Counted from the stretch's first letter, positions 38,475 through 49,900 are shown. The stretch is 64,000 nucleotides of DNA from Ruegeria sp. PrR005 (GCF_010500245.1 NZ_JAAGOX010000057.1:124001-188000); one strand, 5' to 3'. Numbers and translations: made by a program. Notes: generated by a model not told the origin, from the letters alone.

Positions 38475-39958
38475 CCCGCCTGCCCCGCCAAAATCTCGCG
38501 CACCTTGGCCACCAGGTCGCCGCGCGCCACCTCGTATTGGCTGGGGCGTTCCTTCCACTCTTCCAGCGTCGCATTGGCGGCGATCTGCGCGCCCAGAATC
38601 AAGTCCTTGATCTGCACCACGCCATTGGCTTTCTCGTCGCCACCTTCGATCACGGCCACTGGCGAGTTACGCTTGTCGGCATATTTGAGCTGGTTGCCGA
38701 AGTTCTTGGGGTTGCCGAGGTAAACCTCGGCCCGAATCCCGGCATTGCGCAGCTCGGCCACCATCGCCTGGTAATCCGCCATGCGATCGCGATCCATCAC
38801 CGTCACCACGACGGGGCCATGTTCCACGGCCTGAATGCGGCCCTTCTCGCGCAGGGCGGCAAGCAGGCGGTCAACGCCGATGGAAACACCGGTTGCCGGG
38901 ACTTCCTGGCCGGTAAACCGCTTGACCAGGTCGTCATAACGGCCGCCGCCCGAGACAGAGCCGAACTGCCGCTTGCGGCCTTTTTCGTCAAATATTTCAA
39001 AGGTTAGCTCGGCCTCGTAAACCGGCCCGGTGTAATACCCAAGACCGCGCACGACCGAAGGGTCGATGACGATCCGATCGGGGCCGTAGCCGCCCGCCGC
39101 CAGCAGATCGCCGATCTGGTCCAACTCGTTGATCCCCTGTACCCCGATCTGGGAGGCGCCCACTGCCGCGCGCAGATTGGTCACGGTGGCGGCTGCATCC
39201 TCGCCCTTGGAGGTCAGGAAAGCCAGCACCGGCCCTGCCTGATCGTCGCTCAGACCGACACCGTCGATGAACGCGCCCGAGGCGTCGAGCCGTCCTTTGC
39301 CCAACAACTCGCGCACGCCGTCGGCGCCGACCTTGTCGAATTTGTCGATGGTCCGCAGCACCGCGTCGCGCTGACCCTCATCAGCCAGACCCATGGTTTC
39401 CAACACGCCGTTCAGAACCTTGCGGTTGTTCACCCGCACCACATAGTCGCCGCGCGGGATGCCGACGGTCTCCAGCGTGTCGCTGAGCATGGCGCAGATT
39501 TCCGCATCGGCGGCCATCGAGGCGCTGCCGACGGTATCCGCATCGCATTGATAAAACTGACGATATCGGCCCGGGCCGGGTTTTTCGTTGCGCCACACGG
39601 GCCCCATCGCGTAGCGGCGATAGGGCGTCGGTAGGTCGTTGCGGTGCTGGGCATAGACGCGCGCCAGCGGCGCCGTCAGGTCATAGCGCAGCGCCATCCA
39701 GTCGCCCGCGCCGTCCTCCTCGGATTCCTGCCAGGCAAAGACGCCTTCATTGGGGCGGTCGACATCGGGCAGGAACTTGCCCAGCGCCTCGACCGTCTCG
39801 ACCGCGCTCGATTCCAGCGCCTCAAAGCCGTAGCGATGATAGACCCCCGCGATGGTGCGCAGCATCTCGGTCCGCTGCGTCACCTCGGCGCCGAAATAGT
39901 CGCGGAACCCTTTGGGCGTTTCGGCCTTGGGGCGGGGCGTTTTCTTGGGCTTGGCCAT
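38471..39958 (-). CDS. hisS: Histidyl-tRNA synthetase
   Basis: A 495-residue class IIa aminoacyl-tRNA synthetase charging tRNA-His. Motif 2 is in [20 protein letters not shown] near residue 118, the histidine A/B loops are [11 protein letters not shown] near 302 and [13 protein letters not shown] near 336, and the C-terminal anticodon domain occupies about residues 385-490. Its N-terminus, rich in Lys/Pro ([20 protein letters not shown]), is of the alphaproteobacterial type. First gene of the histidine operon; the promoter should lie in 39959-40060. Confidence 0.95.
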   Translation of the reverse strand: MAKPKKTPRPKAETPKGFRDYFGAEVTQRTEMLRTIAGVYHRYGFEALESSAVETVEALGKFLPDVDRPNEGVFAWQESEEDGAGDWMALRYDLTAPLARVYAQHRNDLPTPYRRYAMGPVWRNEKPGPGRYRQFYQCDADTVGSASMAADAEICAMLSDTLETVGIPRGDYVVRVNNRKVLNGVLETMGLADEGQRDAVLRTIDKFDKVGADGVRELLGKGRLDASGAFIDGVGLSDDQAGPVLAFLTSKGEDAAATVTNLRAAVGASQIGVQGINELDQIGDLLAAGGYGPDRIVIDPSVVRGLGYYTGPVYEAELTFEIFDEKGRKRQFGSVSGGGRYDDLVKRFTGQEVPATGVSIGVDRLLAALREKGRIQAVEHGPVVVTVMDRDRMADYQAMVAELRNAGIRAEVYLGNPKNFGNQLKYADKRNSPVAVIEGGDEKANGVVQIKDLILGAQIAANATLEEWKERPSQYEVARGDLVAKVREILAGQAG

Positions 39959-40067
39959 GGTGGGAGTCCTTGGGCGTTCTGTTCCGCGCGCGGTCTAGCC
40001 CATGGCCCGCCCCGGGGCAAGGCGCAGTACAGCCGCAGGCGAAAAAACCCATGTTTTTAAGCTGTTT

Positions 40068-40871
40068 TCAGATATCGGCAAAGCTGCCCGAGCGGCCCTT
40101 GCCGGCAGCGAAGCGGGCGGCGCCGCTGCGGCCTTCGGCGGCAAAGGTGGCGGTAGAGCGCCATTCGCGACGCAGCGCTGTGGCCAGCGCGGCGGGGTCC
40201 ATGCGCGAAGACAGGTGATCGGCCAGCATGCAGGCCTGCGGGAACCGGGTCAGGTCGCGGGCGAGATCGCGGGCGGTGTCCAGTGCCGCGCCCTGCGGGC
40301 AGGTGCGGTTGGCAAAGCCCAGGGCCAGCGCCTCGTCCGCCTCGACCGCGCGGCCGGTTAGGATCAGGTCGCTTGCCCGCCCCTGCCCCAGAATACGCGG
40401 CAGGCGCACGGTGCCGCCGTCGATCAGCGGCACGCCCCAGCGACGGCAGAACACGCCGGTGACCGCGCCCCGGGCCATCACTCGCAGGTCGCACCAGGCG
40501 GCCAGTTCCATGCCGCCTGCGACCGCTGGACCTTCGATCGCGGCGATCACCGGTTTCGACAGCAACAGCCGGGACGGCCCCATCGGACCGGGCCGGGGAT
40601 CGGTCACCGGATCGGACCAGACCTCAGGAATATCGAGCGATCCCAACCAGTTATCCGCATTCCCGGACCCTGCCGCCTTGAGATCGAACCCGGCGCAGAA
40701 ATAGCCCCCAGCCCCGGTCAGGATGGCGACGCGCTGCGCCGCGTCAGCCTCGAAATCGAGAAACGCCTGATAGAGCGCGCGGGCGGTGGCGGGGTCCACA
40801 GCATTGCGCGCCTGTGGCCGGTTGATGGTTATGGTGGTGATACCGTCGGTATGGTCGATGGTGATGGTCAT
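40068..40871 (-). CDS. Enoyl-CoA hydratase/isomerase (crotonase) family protein
   Basis: A 267-residue crotonase-fold protein. It has the oxyanion-hole segments GGYFCAGFDLKAAG near residue 62 and AAIEGPAVAGGMELAAWCD near residue 110. The second catalytic Glu position, in DGGTVRLPRILGQG near residue 147, appears to be Gly/Thr rather than Glu, so hydratase activity is uncertain and it may catalyse another crotonase reaction. ATG at 40871 has GGGGAGGA directly upstream; a much longer ORF in frame upstream has an Arg/Ser-rich out-of-frame look. Divergent from slyX. Substrate unknown. Confidence 0.88.
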   Translation of the reverse strand: MTITIDHTDGITTITINRPQARNAVDPATARALYQAFLDFEADAAQRVAILTGAGGYFCAGFDLKAAGSGNADNWLGSLDIPEVWSDPVTDPRPGPMGPSRLLLSKPVIAAIEGPAVAGGMELAAWCDLRVMARGAVTGVFCRRWGVPLIDGGTVRLPRILGQGRASDLILTGRAVEADEALALGFANRTCPQGAALDTARDLARDLTRFPQACMLADHLSSRMDPAALATALRREWRSTATFAAEGRSGAARFAAGKGRSGSFADI

Positions 40872-40971
40872 GGATGATCCTCCCCCATCAGAGTGCGGTC
40901 GCGCCCGTGGGGCTGGCAAGACTGACGTTGCGCCTGTATGGGGGAGAGAGGCCGCGGAAGGACAGGACGAC

Positions 40972-41166
40972 ATGCAGCATCTGGAAGAGCGTATCGCGCA
41001 TCTGACCCGTACGGTGGACGAGTTGAGCGATATCGTGGCGCGGCAGCACGACGAGATCGACCGGTTGGCGCGGCGGGTCGAAATGCTGATGCGGCGCGAG
41101 GCCGAAAGGGTCGCCGAAGGTAGTGGCGGGGTCATCCTGGGCGATGAGCGCCCGCCGCATTACTGA
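40972..41166 (+). CDS. slyX: SlyX family protein
   Basis: A 64-residue coiled-coil protein: MQHLEERIAHLTRTVDELSD, a heptad pattern, then the proline-rich tail GDERPPHY characteristic of SlyX. Its role is unknown in any organism I know. ATG at 40972 has AAGGACAGG upstream. A weak hairpin (AACCGT/ACGGTT, 41187-41217) and two copies of CCGTTTTGT (41189 and 41221) follow the stop and may terminate slyX and the convergent LysR gene. Confidence 0.88.
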   Translation: MQHLEERIAHLTRTVDELSDIVARQHDEIDRLARRVEMLMRREAERVAEGSGGVILGDERPPHY

Positions 41167-41259
41167 GGCGTTTGGTACGTCGAATTAACCGTTTTGTGCC
41201 CGCTCTCGGGGACGGTTTGACCGTTTTGTACAGGTGTGCGGGCGCGGGTACCGCGCCGC

Positions 41260-42150
41260 TCAGGCCATTAACTCCGGACTGGCGTTACGGGTCAGCAACT
41301 CCTGCACCAGCGGGTTCGGGAACCGCCGCCGCTGGGTGACGGCGAAGAAGGTCTCGCGGATGCGCGGGTGCGCCCGCGCCTCGACCAGACGACCCGAGGT
41401 GAGTTCGTCCCGGACCACGATGGGGGCGACCAGCGCCAGCCCGATATCCTCGCGTGCCAGCAGGCGCATCATCGCCATGTCATCGACCTCGGCCACCACC
41501 TGTGGCCGCACCCCCATCCGGCTGGCCATGGCGTCGAAGGCGGTGCGCAGGGTGCTGTCGGTGGTGGGCAGGATGAAGGGTTGTTCCGCCAGCAGCGCCT
41601 TGATCGGGCGGTCGGGGTCGAGCCGGTCGGGCGTGCCGACGATGCTGACCGCCTGTTCGGCGACATGGTGGGTCTCGTAAGGCGTCAGGCTGTCGTCGGG
41701 CGGTTCGCGGTTCATCAGAACCATGTCGAGGTTCAGGGTGCCCAGACCTTCGAGCAGTTCGGTGGGGCTGCCGGAGCGCAGGATGACCTCGACATCCTCG
41801 CGGCCGAGGATCGGGCGTAGAAAGCCGATCTGGAAGTTGCGCGACAGCGTGGCTTGTGCGCCCACCCGCAGCGCCCGGCGGGTGCGGCCGGTTTCCTGAA
41901 GCGTCGCCACCAGTTCCTGCCCGGTGGCGAAGATCGCATCGGCATGGTCGAGCGCAATGCGCCCGGCCTCGGTCAGGTGCAGCTGGCGGCCGCGCCGCTC
42001 GAACAGGGCGTGGCCCAGACGGTCTTCGAGCTGCTTGATCTGCACCGAGAGGGCCGATTGCGACAGGTTCAGACGCTCGGCAGTGCGGGTCAGGTTGCCG
42101 TCATGGGCGACGGCCCAGAAATAGCGCAGGTGATGATAATTGAGAGGCAT
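41260..42150 (-). CDS. LysR family regulator (NhaR-like), next to the dab operon
   Basis: A 296-residue LysR-type protein with winged helix at residues 1-62 (HDGNLTRTAERLNLSQSALSVQIKQLEDRLG) and effector domain from about 90. The N-terminus MPLNYHHLRYFWAVAHDGNLT resembles the NhaR group. It is divergent from dabB with 112 nt between, so it probably controls inorganic carbon uptake. LysR-type proteins next to DAB2 operons are known. Effector unknown; CO2/bicarbonate or Na+/pH status are reasonable guesses. Confidence 0.9.
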   Translation of the reverse strand: MPLNYHHLRYFWAVAHDGNLTRTAERLNLSQSALSVQIKQLEDRLGHALFERRGRQLHLTEAGRIALDHADAIFATGQELVATLQETGRTRRALRVGAQATLSRNFQIGFLRPILGREDVEVILRSGSPTELLEGLGTLNLDMVLMNREPPDDSLTPYETHHVAEQAVSIVGTPDRLDPDRPIKALLAEQPFILPTTDSTLRTAFDAMASRMGVRPQVVAEVDDMAMMRLLAREDIGLALVAPIVVRDELTSGRLVEARAHPRIRETFFAVTQRRRFPNPLVQELLTRNASPELMA

Positions 42151-42187
42151 ATCGTTCTATTTAAATGAACGTTTCCCTGCAAACAAT

Positions 42188-42203
42188 GAATTTTTATTAA
42201 TTC
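42188..42203. promoter_or_regulatory. Palindrome in LysR-dabB gap
   Basis: GAATT-TTTATT-AATTC is a perfect 5-bp inverted repeat with a 6-nt centre in an A+T-rich stretch, 60 nt before the dabB start. It is a likely operator for the divergent LysR regulator. It could also overlap the dabB promoter. Confidence 0.5.
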
Positions 42204-42262
42204 TTATGATGGCCTAGGTCCAGTGCAAAGGGCTGTGCCCGCAAGGATCGAAGGGAATTGCC

Positions 42263-43813
42263 ATGTGGTATCTGTATCTGCCTCTCTTGAGTCCGCTGCT
42301 GTTGCTGGCGGTTGTTGTTCAGGCGCGCCGCACGCCGGGCCTGCGCCCGGGACGCTTGCCGAAACTGGCCGAGAGCGCGGCGCTGGCCGGATTTGCGGTG
42401 GCCGTTGTCGCGGCGCTGTTTCTGGTTTTGAACGGGCCGGGCACCTCGGGCCTGATCGGGATCTGGGGGATCGGGCTGTCGGTGCGGCTGGATGCGGTCA
42501 GCGCCACGATGCTGGTTCTGGTCAGTTTTATCGGCTGGATCGTCCTGCGCTATAGCGCCACCTACATGGATGGCGAGGCGCGGCAGGGCGCCTTTACCGG
42601 CGGGATGGCGGCCATTCTGGCCGCGGTCCTGCTGCTGGTTATGTCCGGCAACCTGGTGCAGATGCTGGCGGCCTGGACGGCGACCAGCCTGGTGCTGGGC
42701 CGACTCTTGCTGTTCTATCCCGAGCGCACCACCGCCCAGCGCGCGGCGCGCAAGAAAGCTGTCGTTGCACGGCTGAGCGAGGTGGCGCTGGCGGGTGCGG
42801 TGATGCTGTTGATCGCGGCCTATGGCACGACGGATATCGCCACGATTCTGGACACGGCCACGCCCGGCTGGGCAACGCTGGCGGCAGCGGCGCTGCTGGC
42901 GCTGGCGGCGGCTCTCGCCTCGGCCCAGTTCCCGGTACATGGCTGGCTGACCGAGGTGATGGAGGCGCCGACGCCGGTCTCGGCCCTGCTGCATGCGGGC
43001 GTGATCAATGCCGGGGGGTTCCTGCTGATCCGGATGGCCGATGTGATGCTGACGGCACCGGGCGTGATGGCGGTGCTGGTGATGCTGGGCGGGCTGACGG
43101 CGCTGTTTGGCGGGCTGGTGATGCTGACGCAACCGGCGGTCAAGACCTCGCTGGCGTGGTCGACCATCGCGCAGATGGCCTTCATGATCATGCAATGCGG
43201 TCTGGCGCTGTTCCCGCTGGCGCTGCTGCATATCGTGGCGCATTCGCTGTACAAGGCGCATGCCTTTTTGAGCGCGGGCGAAGCGGTGCGCAACGTGGCC
43301 GCGATCCGTCGGCCCGGCCCGGTGGCGGTGCCAAGTGCGCGCAACGTGGTGCAGGCCTTTGTCATCGGCATCGCGATTTACGGGCTGGTGGGGCTGGTCA
43401 TCGGCTTTGACGGCAAGTCGGTGCAGGCCATTGCGCTGGGCGTGATCCTGATCTTTGGCGTGGCCTATCTGCTGGCGCAGGGGTTTGCCGATGCAGCGCC
43501 CGGTGCGCTGACCCGGCGGATGGTGATCTATGCCTCGGTCACCTCGGTCAGCTACTTCGTTCTGCAACTTGTGGCGCTGCACCTTACCGCCGGGACACTG
43601 CCGCCGGTGCCCGCACCGGGGCCGCTGGAATGGGCGCTGATCGTGCTGGCGCTGATCAGTTTCGGCGTGGTTGCGGTGGCGCAGGCGACCTTCCCGCTCT
43701 GGGCCATGCATCCGGCGGCCGCCGGTATCCGGGTGCACCTGTCGAACGGACTTTATGCCAATGCGATCTTTGACCGGCTGCTGGACGGCTGGTCGAAGCG
43801 GACCCCTGCCTGA
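42263..43813 (+). CDS. dabB: DabB-like proton-conducting membrane subunit
   Basis: A 516-residue protein with about 13-14 transmembrane helices, related to NuoL/MrpA proton-translocating subunits. Markers are [16 protein letters not shown] near residue 237, [19 protein letters not shown] near 295 and [20 protein letters not shown] near 325. In DAB systems DabB couples the proton gradient to CO2 hydration by DabA in the cytoplasm. It sits 16 nt upstream of dabA, and AAGGGA precedes its ATG. The tight pairing with a DUF2309 protein separates it from true complex I subunits. No other nuo or mrp genes are nearby. Confidence 0.9.
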   Translation: MWYLYLPLLSPLLLLAVVVQARRTPGLRPGRLPKLAESAALAGFAVAVVAALFLVLNGPGTSGLIGIWGIGLSVRLDAVSATMLVLVSFIGWIVLRYSATYMDGEARQGAFTGGMAAILAAVLLLVMSGNLVQMLAAWTATSLVLGRLLLFYPERTTAQRAARKKAVVARLSEVALAGAVMLLIAAYGTTDIATILDTATPGWATLAAAALLALAAALASAQFPVHGWLTEVMEAPTPVSALLHAGVINAGGFLLIRMADVMLTAPGVMAVLVMLGGLTALFGGLVMLTQPAVKTSLAWSTIAQMAFMIMQCGLALFPLALLHIVAHSLYKAHAFLSAGEAVRNVAAIRRPGPVAVPSARNVVQAFVIGIAIYGLVGLVIGFDGKSVQAIALGVILIFGVAYLLAQGFADAAPGALTRRMVIYASVTSVSYFVLQLVALHLTAGTLPPVPAPGPLEWALIVLALISFGVVAVAQATFPLWAMHPAAAGIRVHLSNGLYANAIFDRLLDGWSKRTPA

Positions 43814-43829
43814 CCTGGAGACGAGAGAG

Positions 43830-46232
43830 ATGTTTGCAAAGCTTGAAACCCTGCCCGCCCCGCTTTTGGAACTGGTGTCCGAGGCCAATGGCGCCGCGCG
43901 CGCGATCCCGCCGCTGTTCCCGTTGTCGGCGAGCGTCGCGGTCAACCCCTTTCTGGGCCAGTCGGACGAGCCGCTGGCAGTGAGTGCCGCGCGGCTGGCG
44001 CGGGTGGCCGGCGCCCGGATCATGCCCGAGCGGGCGGTCTGGGCCGAGAAGTTCTCGGCAGGCGAGATATTGGAGAGCGATCTGGCGGCGGCGCTGCGGT
44101 CGGCCCGGTTCGGGCGGCTTACGCTGGCCGAGGTGGTGGCGGCGGTGGAGACGCAGGCCGCGCAGCCCGAGGCGCTGCCCACGGTGGCCGATCTGGCCGC
44201 CGAGGTGTCGGGCGTCGACTGGCCCGGTCTGATCGAGGACCGGATCGGGGTCTGGGCGGCCAGCCATTTCGATGAAGGACAGGCGCTGTGGCAGCCGGGG
44301 CGGACCGGCGGGGCGTTCAGTGCATGGCGCGAGTTTGCCAGCCGTGACCTGACGCCCGAGATTCACGGGCTGACTGGGTTCGGTGCCTTTGTCGCGGCGA
44401 CCAACCGGTCGCATTGGCGGGCAATCGGACGGGCGAGCGAGGCGCTGGGGCTGAGCACAGCGGCCTCTGGCACAGCCTTTCACCGCTGGTTGATGACGCT
44501 GGGCGGTTGGGCGCAATATGCCCGCTACCTGCTGTGGCAGGCCGAGCTGGAAGGGGCGACCGACAACACGGTGACCGAGCTGCTGGCGATCCGGATGGTG
44601 TTCGACGAGGCGTTGATGGGGCTTTACGGCGCTCAGATCGCGGATCGCTGGGCCAAGGCGGTGGCCGCGCATGAGGTGCCGGTGACGCCCACGCGGGACA
44701 TGGCCATCGACGCGGTCTGGCAGGAGGCCAGTGAGCGGGCGGCGCAGCGCAGGCTGGCCGAGACGCTGGAGGGCGGCGCGGCAGCGATCCGGCAGGAACG
44801 GCCTGCGGTGCAGGCCGCGTTCTGCATCGACGTGCGGTCCGAAGTGTTCCGCCGGGCGCTGGAGGCACAGGACGCAGGCATAGAGACCATCGGCTTTGCC
44901 GGGTTCTTTGGCCTGGCCAGCGCGCATAGGGCGGTCGGGTCGGACGTGGTCGAGACGCGGGGGCCGGTGCTGCTGCGGCCCGGGGTGCAGTCGCAGGCGG
45001 TGGAACCCGGCGAGGTGGACCTGGGGCGCCGATATACCGCACGGGCCGGGCGGGCCTGGGGCCGGTTCAAGCTGGCGGCGGTGTCGTCCTTTGCCTTTGT
45101 CGAGGCGACGGGGCCGGTCTATGCCGGCAAGCTGGTGCGCGATGCACTGGGGCTGGGCAAGGTGGCCAAGGCCGATCCGGCGCCGCAGCTCGACCCAGCG
45201 ATTGGCCCCGAGGCACGGGTTGCCATGGCACGGACTGTGCTGGGCGCGATGTCGCTGACAAGCGGGTTCGCGCGGGTGGTGATGGTTGCGGGTCATGGCG
45301 CCGATGTCACCAACAACCCGCATGAAAGCGCTTTGCAGTGCGGGGCCTGTGGCGGTTACGCGGGCGATGTGAACGCGCGGCTGCTGGCCGGGCTGCTGAA
45401 CGACGCGGGCGTGCGCGAGGGGCTGCGGGCGGAGGGGGTCGAGATCCCCGCCGACACGGTGTTCCTGGCCGCGCTGCACCATACGACAACCGACCGGGTG
45501 ACGCTGTTCGATCAGGACCTGCCGTCAGGCGATTGGGCGGCGGATATCGCGCGGCTCAGGGCCTGGCTGGAGCAGGCCGGGCAACTGGCACGCGCCGAGC
45601 GCGCCGCCCGGCTGCCGCGCGCAAAGGGCGGGGCGGATATTGCACGGCGGGCGCAGGACTGGGCCGAGCTGCGCCCTGAATGGGGGCTGGCGGGCTGCCG
45701 TGCCTTTGTCGCCGCCCCCCGGCACCGGACCGAAGGCACCGGGCTGGCGGGACAGGCGTTTCTGCACAGCTATGACTGGCGCCGCGACGAAGGCTTTGGC
45801 GTGCTGGAGCTGATCCTGACCGCGCCGGTGGTGGTGGCAAGCTGGATCAGCCTGCAATATTACGGCTCGACCGTGGCCCCTGTCCTGTTCGGCGGCGGCA
45901 ACAAGCTGCTTCATAACGTGGTGGGCGGTATCGGAGTGCTGGAGGGCAACGGCGGCGCGCCGCGCCCGGGCCTGCCGTGGCAGTCGGTGCATGACGGCGA
46001 AGGGTTCCAGCACGAGGCCCTGCGCCTGTCGGTGGTGATCGAGGCGCCGCGCGCGCCGATGACCGACGTATTGCGGCGGCACCCCGGGGTCAGGGCGCTC
46101 TTTGACAATGGCTGGCTGCACCTGATCGCGATGGACGATACGGGCAAGCTGGCCTGGCGCTATGACAGTGATCTGACCTGGGTGCCCTTTGCACCTGAGG
46201 CACAAGAGGATCGGGCAATCGCCGCCGAATAA
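43830..46232 (+). CDS. dabA: DabA-like zinc protein, inorganic carbon uptake (DUF2309)
   Basis: An 800-residue cytoplasmic protein of the DUF2309/DabA family. The beta-carbonic-anhydrase-like zinc site is visible: FCIDVRSE near residue 333 (Cys and Asp), GHGADVTNN near 489 (His) and [11 protein letters not shown] near 505 (Cys). The family, with DabB, forms the DAB2 vectorial CO2-hydrating pump that raises cytosolic bicarbonate. ATG at 43830 follows GGAGACGAGAG. No carboxysome or RubisCO gene is in the window, so in this likely heterotroph the role may be supplying bicarbonate for anaplerotic carboxylases at low CO2. This last point is inference. Confidence 0.93.
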   Translation: MFAKLETLPAPLLELVSEANGAARAIPPLFPLSASVAVNPFLGQSDEPLAVSAARLARVAGARIMPERAVWAEKFSAGEILESDLAAALRSARFGRLTLAEVVAAVETQAAQPEALPTVADLAAEVSGVDWPGLIEDRIGVWAASHFDEGQALWQPGRTGGAFSAWREFASRDLTPEIHGLTGFGAFVAATNRSHWRAIGRASEALGLSTAASGTAFHRWLMTLGGWAQYARYLLWQAELEGATDNTVTELLAIRMVFDEALMGLYGAQIADRWAKAVAAHEVPVTPTRDMAIDAVWQEASERAAQRRLAETLEGGAAAIRQERPAVQAAFCIDVRSEVFRRALEAQDAGIETIGFAGFFGLASAHRAVGSDVVETRGPVLLRPGVQSQAVEPGEVDLGRRYTARAGRAWGRFKLAAVSSFAFVEATGPVYAGKLVRDALGLGKVAKADPAPQLDPAIGPEARVAMARTVLGAMSLTSGFARVVMVAGHGADVTNNPHESALQCGACGGYAGDVNARLLAGLLNDAGVREGLRAEGVEIPADTVFLAALHHTTTDRVTLFDQDLPSGDWAADIARLRAWLEQAGQLARAERAARLPRAKGGADIARRAQDWAELRPEWGLAGCRAFVAAPRHRTEGTGLAGQAFLHSYDWRRDEGFGVLELILTAPVVVASWISLQYYGSTVAPVLFGGGNKLLHNVVGGIGVLEGNGGAPRPGLPWQSVHDGEGFQHEALRLSVVIEAPRAPMTDVLRRHPGVRALFDNGWLHLIAMDDTGKLAWRYDSDLTWVPFAPEAQEDRAIAAE

Positions 46233-46248
46233 GGCGGCCAATTGCCCC

Positions 46249-46279
46249 CGCGCGGCGGCAAGTCCCCCGCCGCCGCGCG
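46249..46279. terminator. Strong G/C hairpin after dabA
   Basis: A perfect 10-bp stem (CGCGCGGCGG ... CCGCCGCGCG, 11-nt loop) lies 17 nt after dabA and 9 nt before the stop of the convergent gene. It lacks a T run but is stable enough to stop or block transcription between converging units. Confidence 0.5.
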
Positions 46280-46287
46280 TCTGGCCG

Positions 46288-46656
46288 TTACAGCCCCAGC
46301 GTGGATTTCACCGCCGTATCGACTACCCCGCCCAAAAGCGCGTTCTGGTCTGACTGGCATCCTTCGCCCAGCGCGGCGACGAAGGCTTCGCGCAGGCGGG
46401 TCTTGTCCTCCTCCGAGGTGGAGTAGGCGGTGATGTCGATCTCGCGATTGTAGAGCGACAGCGCCACCATCTTCGACACCACGTCGAGGACATAGGCCTC
46501 GTCCCCGTCTGCCTCGTCGATGACCGACTGGCAGGTGTGGTACATCACGTCGAGCGCGTCCTGCACCATCTTCTCGGCCTCTTCATCCGCCCGCGCGGCG
46601 GTGGTGAACAGGCAGGTCGCGGCAAGTGCGGCGATCCAATGTCTTGTGTCAAACAT
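46288..46656 (-). CDS. Small exported protein of unknown function
   Basis: A 122-residue protein with a signal peptide (residues 1-23, ending AARA) and a mature acidic helical part. Two Cys residues (CQSV near 41 and EGCQ near 99) could form a disulfide. I do not recognise the family. It lies downstream of the glycine-zipper gene on the same strand, 33 nt apart, so the two may be cotranscribed envelope proteins. Confidence 0.7.
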   Translation of the reverse strand: MFDTRHWIAALAATCLFTTAARADEEAEKMVQDALDVMYHTCQSVIDEADGDEAYVLDVVSKMVALSLYNREIDITAYSTSEEDKTRLREAFVAALGEGCQSDQNALLGGVVDTAVKSTLGL

Positions 46657-46689
46657 CCCGGCCTCCCGACTGGATATCGCGTGGGTGTG

Positions 46690-46905
46690 TCATTTCTTGT
46701 TGGCGCCGACGATGGCGCCGACAACCGCGCCCGCGGCGGCGGTCTTGCTGTCGCCGACCAGTGCCCCGACCCCGGCGCCGATCAGGGCCCCCTTTATGGC
46801 ACGGTCGGTTTTCTTGTCGGCAAGCGCCGCGCCGGGCGCAATCGCGGCAAGGCCCAGGGCAAATGCCAGCGCGGCGGTCAGGTAAAAACGAGGATTGCCT
46901 GTCAT
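46690..46905 (-). CDS. Small glycine-zipper envelope protein
   Basis: A 71-residue protein with a signal peptide (residues 1-29, ALA-type end) and a mature tail made of a glycine zipper, IKGALIGAGVGALVGDSKT and AGAVVGAIVGANKK. Such zippers insert in or associate with membranes. Lipoprotein Cys is absent. Related small proteins of the Rickettsia 17-kDa-like or YMGG type are common; no specific role can be given. Confidence 0.72.
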   Translation of the reverse strand: MTGNPRFYLTAALAFALGLAAIAPGAALADKKTDRAIKGALIGAGVGALVGDSKTAAAGAVVGAIVGANKK

Positions 46906-46960
46906 GTCTGTCCTCCCTTCAAGAGTTCTGACGAAAAACGGAGACAGGGGAAGTATCGCC

Positions 46961-49900
46961 TCAGATCTCCTCGACGTCCAGCACCCCGTCGAGCGACTTG
47001 ATCGCGCCCTTGATCTGGGGGTTCAGCGGGAAGTCCTGGCCCAGGTCCATCTCGACCTCGCCGGGCAGGCCCGGGTCCATCAGGCAGAGCTGGATCGGGC
47101 CGCGGGCGGCATTGCGGGCGGCCTGCGCCGCCTCGGCCAGGATATGGGCGACGGTGGCCACGGCGCTGGCATCGTCCATGAAGACGCGCAGGCCGGTGGC
47201 ACCCGCTTCGGCCACCACGGTATCGGCGGGGCCGACCGAGCGGGCGAGCAGTTTCAACTGGTCGGCCTCCATCGTCGCCTCGGCGGTCAGCACCACATGG
47301 GCGCCGGTTTCGAGATAGTCGCGGCTTTTCTCCAGCACCTCGGAGAAGAGCGTCACCTCGAAGGCGCCGGTGGGGTCGGACATCTGGGCAAAGGCGAAGC
47401 GGTTGCCACGGGCGGATTTGCGTTCCTGCCGCCCGGCGACAACGCCCGCCATCTTGGCCAGAACCGGGCCTGAACGGGCCTGTTCGGTGACCTCGTCCAG
47501 CGTCAGCACGCCCCGGCGTTTCAGCGCGGGCATGTAATCGTCGAGCGGGTGGCCCGAGAGGTAGAAGCCGATCGCCTTGAACTCCTCCGACAGGCGCTCG
47601 GCGGGCAGCCAGTCGGGAACGGCGGCCAGGCGCGGTTCGGGCAGGTCATCGCCCGCCTCGCCAAAGAGCGAGACCTGGTTCGAGGCTTTCTGGTCATGGA
47701 TGGCGGCGGAATAGGCGCTGAGCGCCTCGATGCTTTCAAACACCCGGCGGCGGTTGGGGTCGAGCTGGTCAAAGGCCCCGGCGCGCGCGAGCATTTCCAG
47801 CGGACGTTTGCCGACCTTTTTCAGATCGACCCGGCGGGCCACGTCGAAGAGGTTGACGAAGGGTTTCTGTCCCCTGCCCTCGACCACCAGGCGCATCGCC
47901 TCGACGCCCACGTTCTTGAGCGCGCCCAGCGCATAGACGAGCTCTCCGTTCACCACGTCGAACGTGGCCTGGCTGCGGTTCACGCAGGGCGGCACGTAAG
48001 GCAGACCCAACCCCTTGCGGACCTCTTCGAAATAGACCGCCAGCTTGTCGGTGAGGTGGATATCGCAGTTCATGACGCCCGCCATGAACTCGACCGGGTG
48101 GTTGGCCTTGAGCCAGGCGGTCTGGTAGCTGACCACGGCATAGGCGGCGGCGTGGGATTTGTTGAAGCCGTAGTTGGCGAATTTTTCCAGCAGGTCGAAG
48201 ACCTCGCCCGCCTTTTCCTTGGTCACGCCATTGGCGGTGGCCCCTTGGATGAACTTGGGGCGTTCCTTGGCCATTTCCTCGGCGATCTTCTTGCCCATGG
48301 CGCGGCGCAAGAGGTCGGCGCCGCCAAGGCTGTAGCCCGCCATCACCTGGGCGATCTGCATCACCTGTTCCTGATAGACGATGATGCCTTGTGTTTCTTC
48401 GAGGATGAAGTCGATCGAGGGGTGGATCGAAGCCAGATCGCGGACGCCGTTCTTGACCTCGCAATAGACCGGGATGTTCTCCATGGGCCCGGGGCGGTAG
48501 AGCGCCACAAGGGCCACGATATCCTCGATACAGGTGGGTTTCATGCGCTTGAGCGCATCCATCATGCCCGAACTTTCCACCTGGAACACGGCGACGGTCT
48601 TGGCGGCGGAATAGAGTTTATAGGTGGGCTCGTCATCCAGCGGGATGGCGTTGATCTGGTTCTCGGCCCCCTCGGCGGGATCATAGAGCTGGCGCCCGTC
48701 TGCGGCCATATGCAGCGGGCGGCCCGATTTGAAGATCAGATCCATCGCGTTCTGGATCACGGTCAGGGTTTTCAGGCCGAGAAAGTCGAATTTCACCAGC
48801 CCCGCCTGTTCCACCCATTTCATGTTGAACTGGGTGGCCGGCATGTCCGAGCGCGGATCCTGGTAGAGCGGCACCAGCGCATCAAGGGGCCGGTCGCCGA
48901 TCACCACACCGGCAGCATGGGTCGAGGCGTTCCGGAGCAGCCCTTCGACCTGCTGGCCATAGGTCAACAGGCGGTCGACCACCTCTTCCTCGCGCGCGGC
49001 ATCGCGCAGGCGCGGCTCGTCGGCCAACGCCTTTTCGATGCTGACGGGTTTCACGCCTTCGACCGGGATCATCTTGGAGAGGCGATCCACCTGGCCATAG
49101 GGCATCTGCAACACCCGGCCGATGTCGCGCACGGCGGCCTTGGACAGAAGCGCACCGAAGGTGATGATCTGGCCCACCTTGTCGCGGCCGTATTTCTCCT
49201 GCACGTAGCGGATCACCTCTTCGCGCCGGTCCATGCAGAAGTCGATGTCGAAGTCGGGCATCGAGACCCGTTCGGGGTTCAGGAAGCGTTCGAAGAGCAG
49301 GCTGTAACGCAGCGGGTCGAGGTCGGTGATGGTCAGCGCATAGGCCACCAGCGAGCCCGCGCCCGAGCCCCGCCCCGGCCCCACCGGAATATCATGATCC
49401 TTGGCCCATTTGATGAAATCGGCCACGATCAGGAAGTAACCGGGAAAGCCCATGCCCTCGATGATGTCGAGCTCGAAATCGAGCCGTTTCTGGTAATCCT
49501 CGGCGCTGACCGCATGCGGGATCACCGCAAGACGGGCCTGCAAGCCCGCGTTGGCCTGGCGGCGCAGTTCCTGCACCTCGTCATCGGCGAACTTCGGCAG
49601 GATCGGCGCGCGCTTGTAGGCCATGAAGGCGCAGCGGCGGGCGATCTCGACGGTGTTCTCGACCGCCTCGGGCAGATCGGCAAAGAGAGTCGCCATCTCC
49701 TGCGGCGATTTCAGGTAATGCTGCGCGGTCAGGCGGCGGCGGCCCTGCTGCTGATCGACATAGGCGCCCTCGGCGATGCAGATCAGCGCATCATGCGCCT
49801 CGTACATGTCTGAGCTGGGGAAATAGACATCGTTGGTGGCCACCAGCGGCAGGCCCTTGGCATAGGCCATCTCGACATGGCCGCGTTCCGTCAGGCGCTC

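Noticed and set aside
42263-43813. NADH dehydrogenase subunit L (nuoL) of complex I
   Set aside because: The core is NuoL-like, but it is paired with a DUF2309/DabA gene and has no other nuo genes around, so DabB is the better call.
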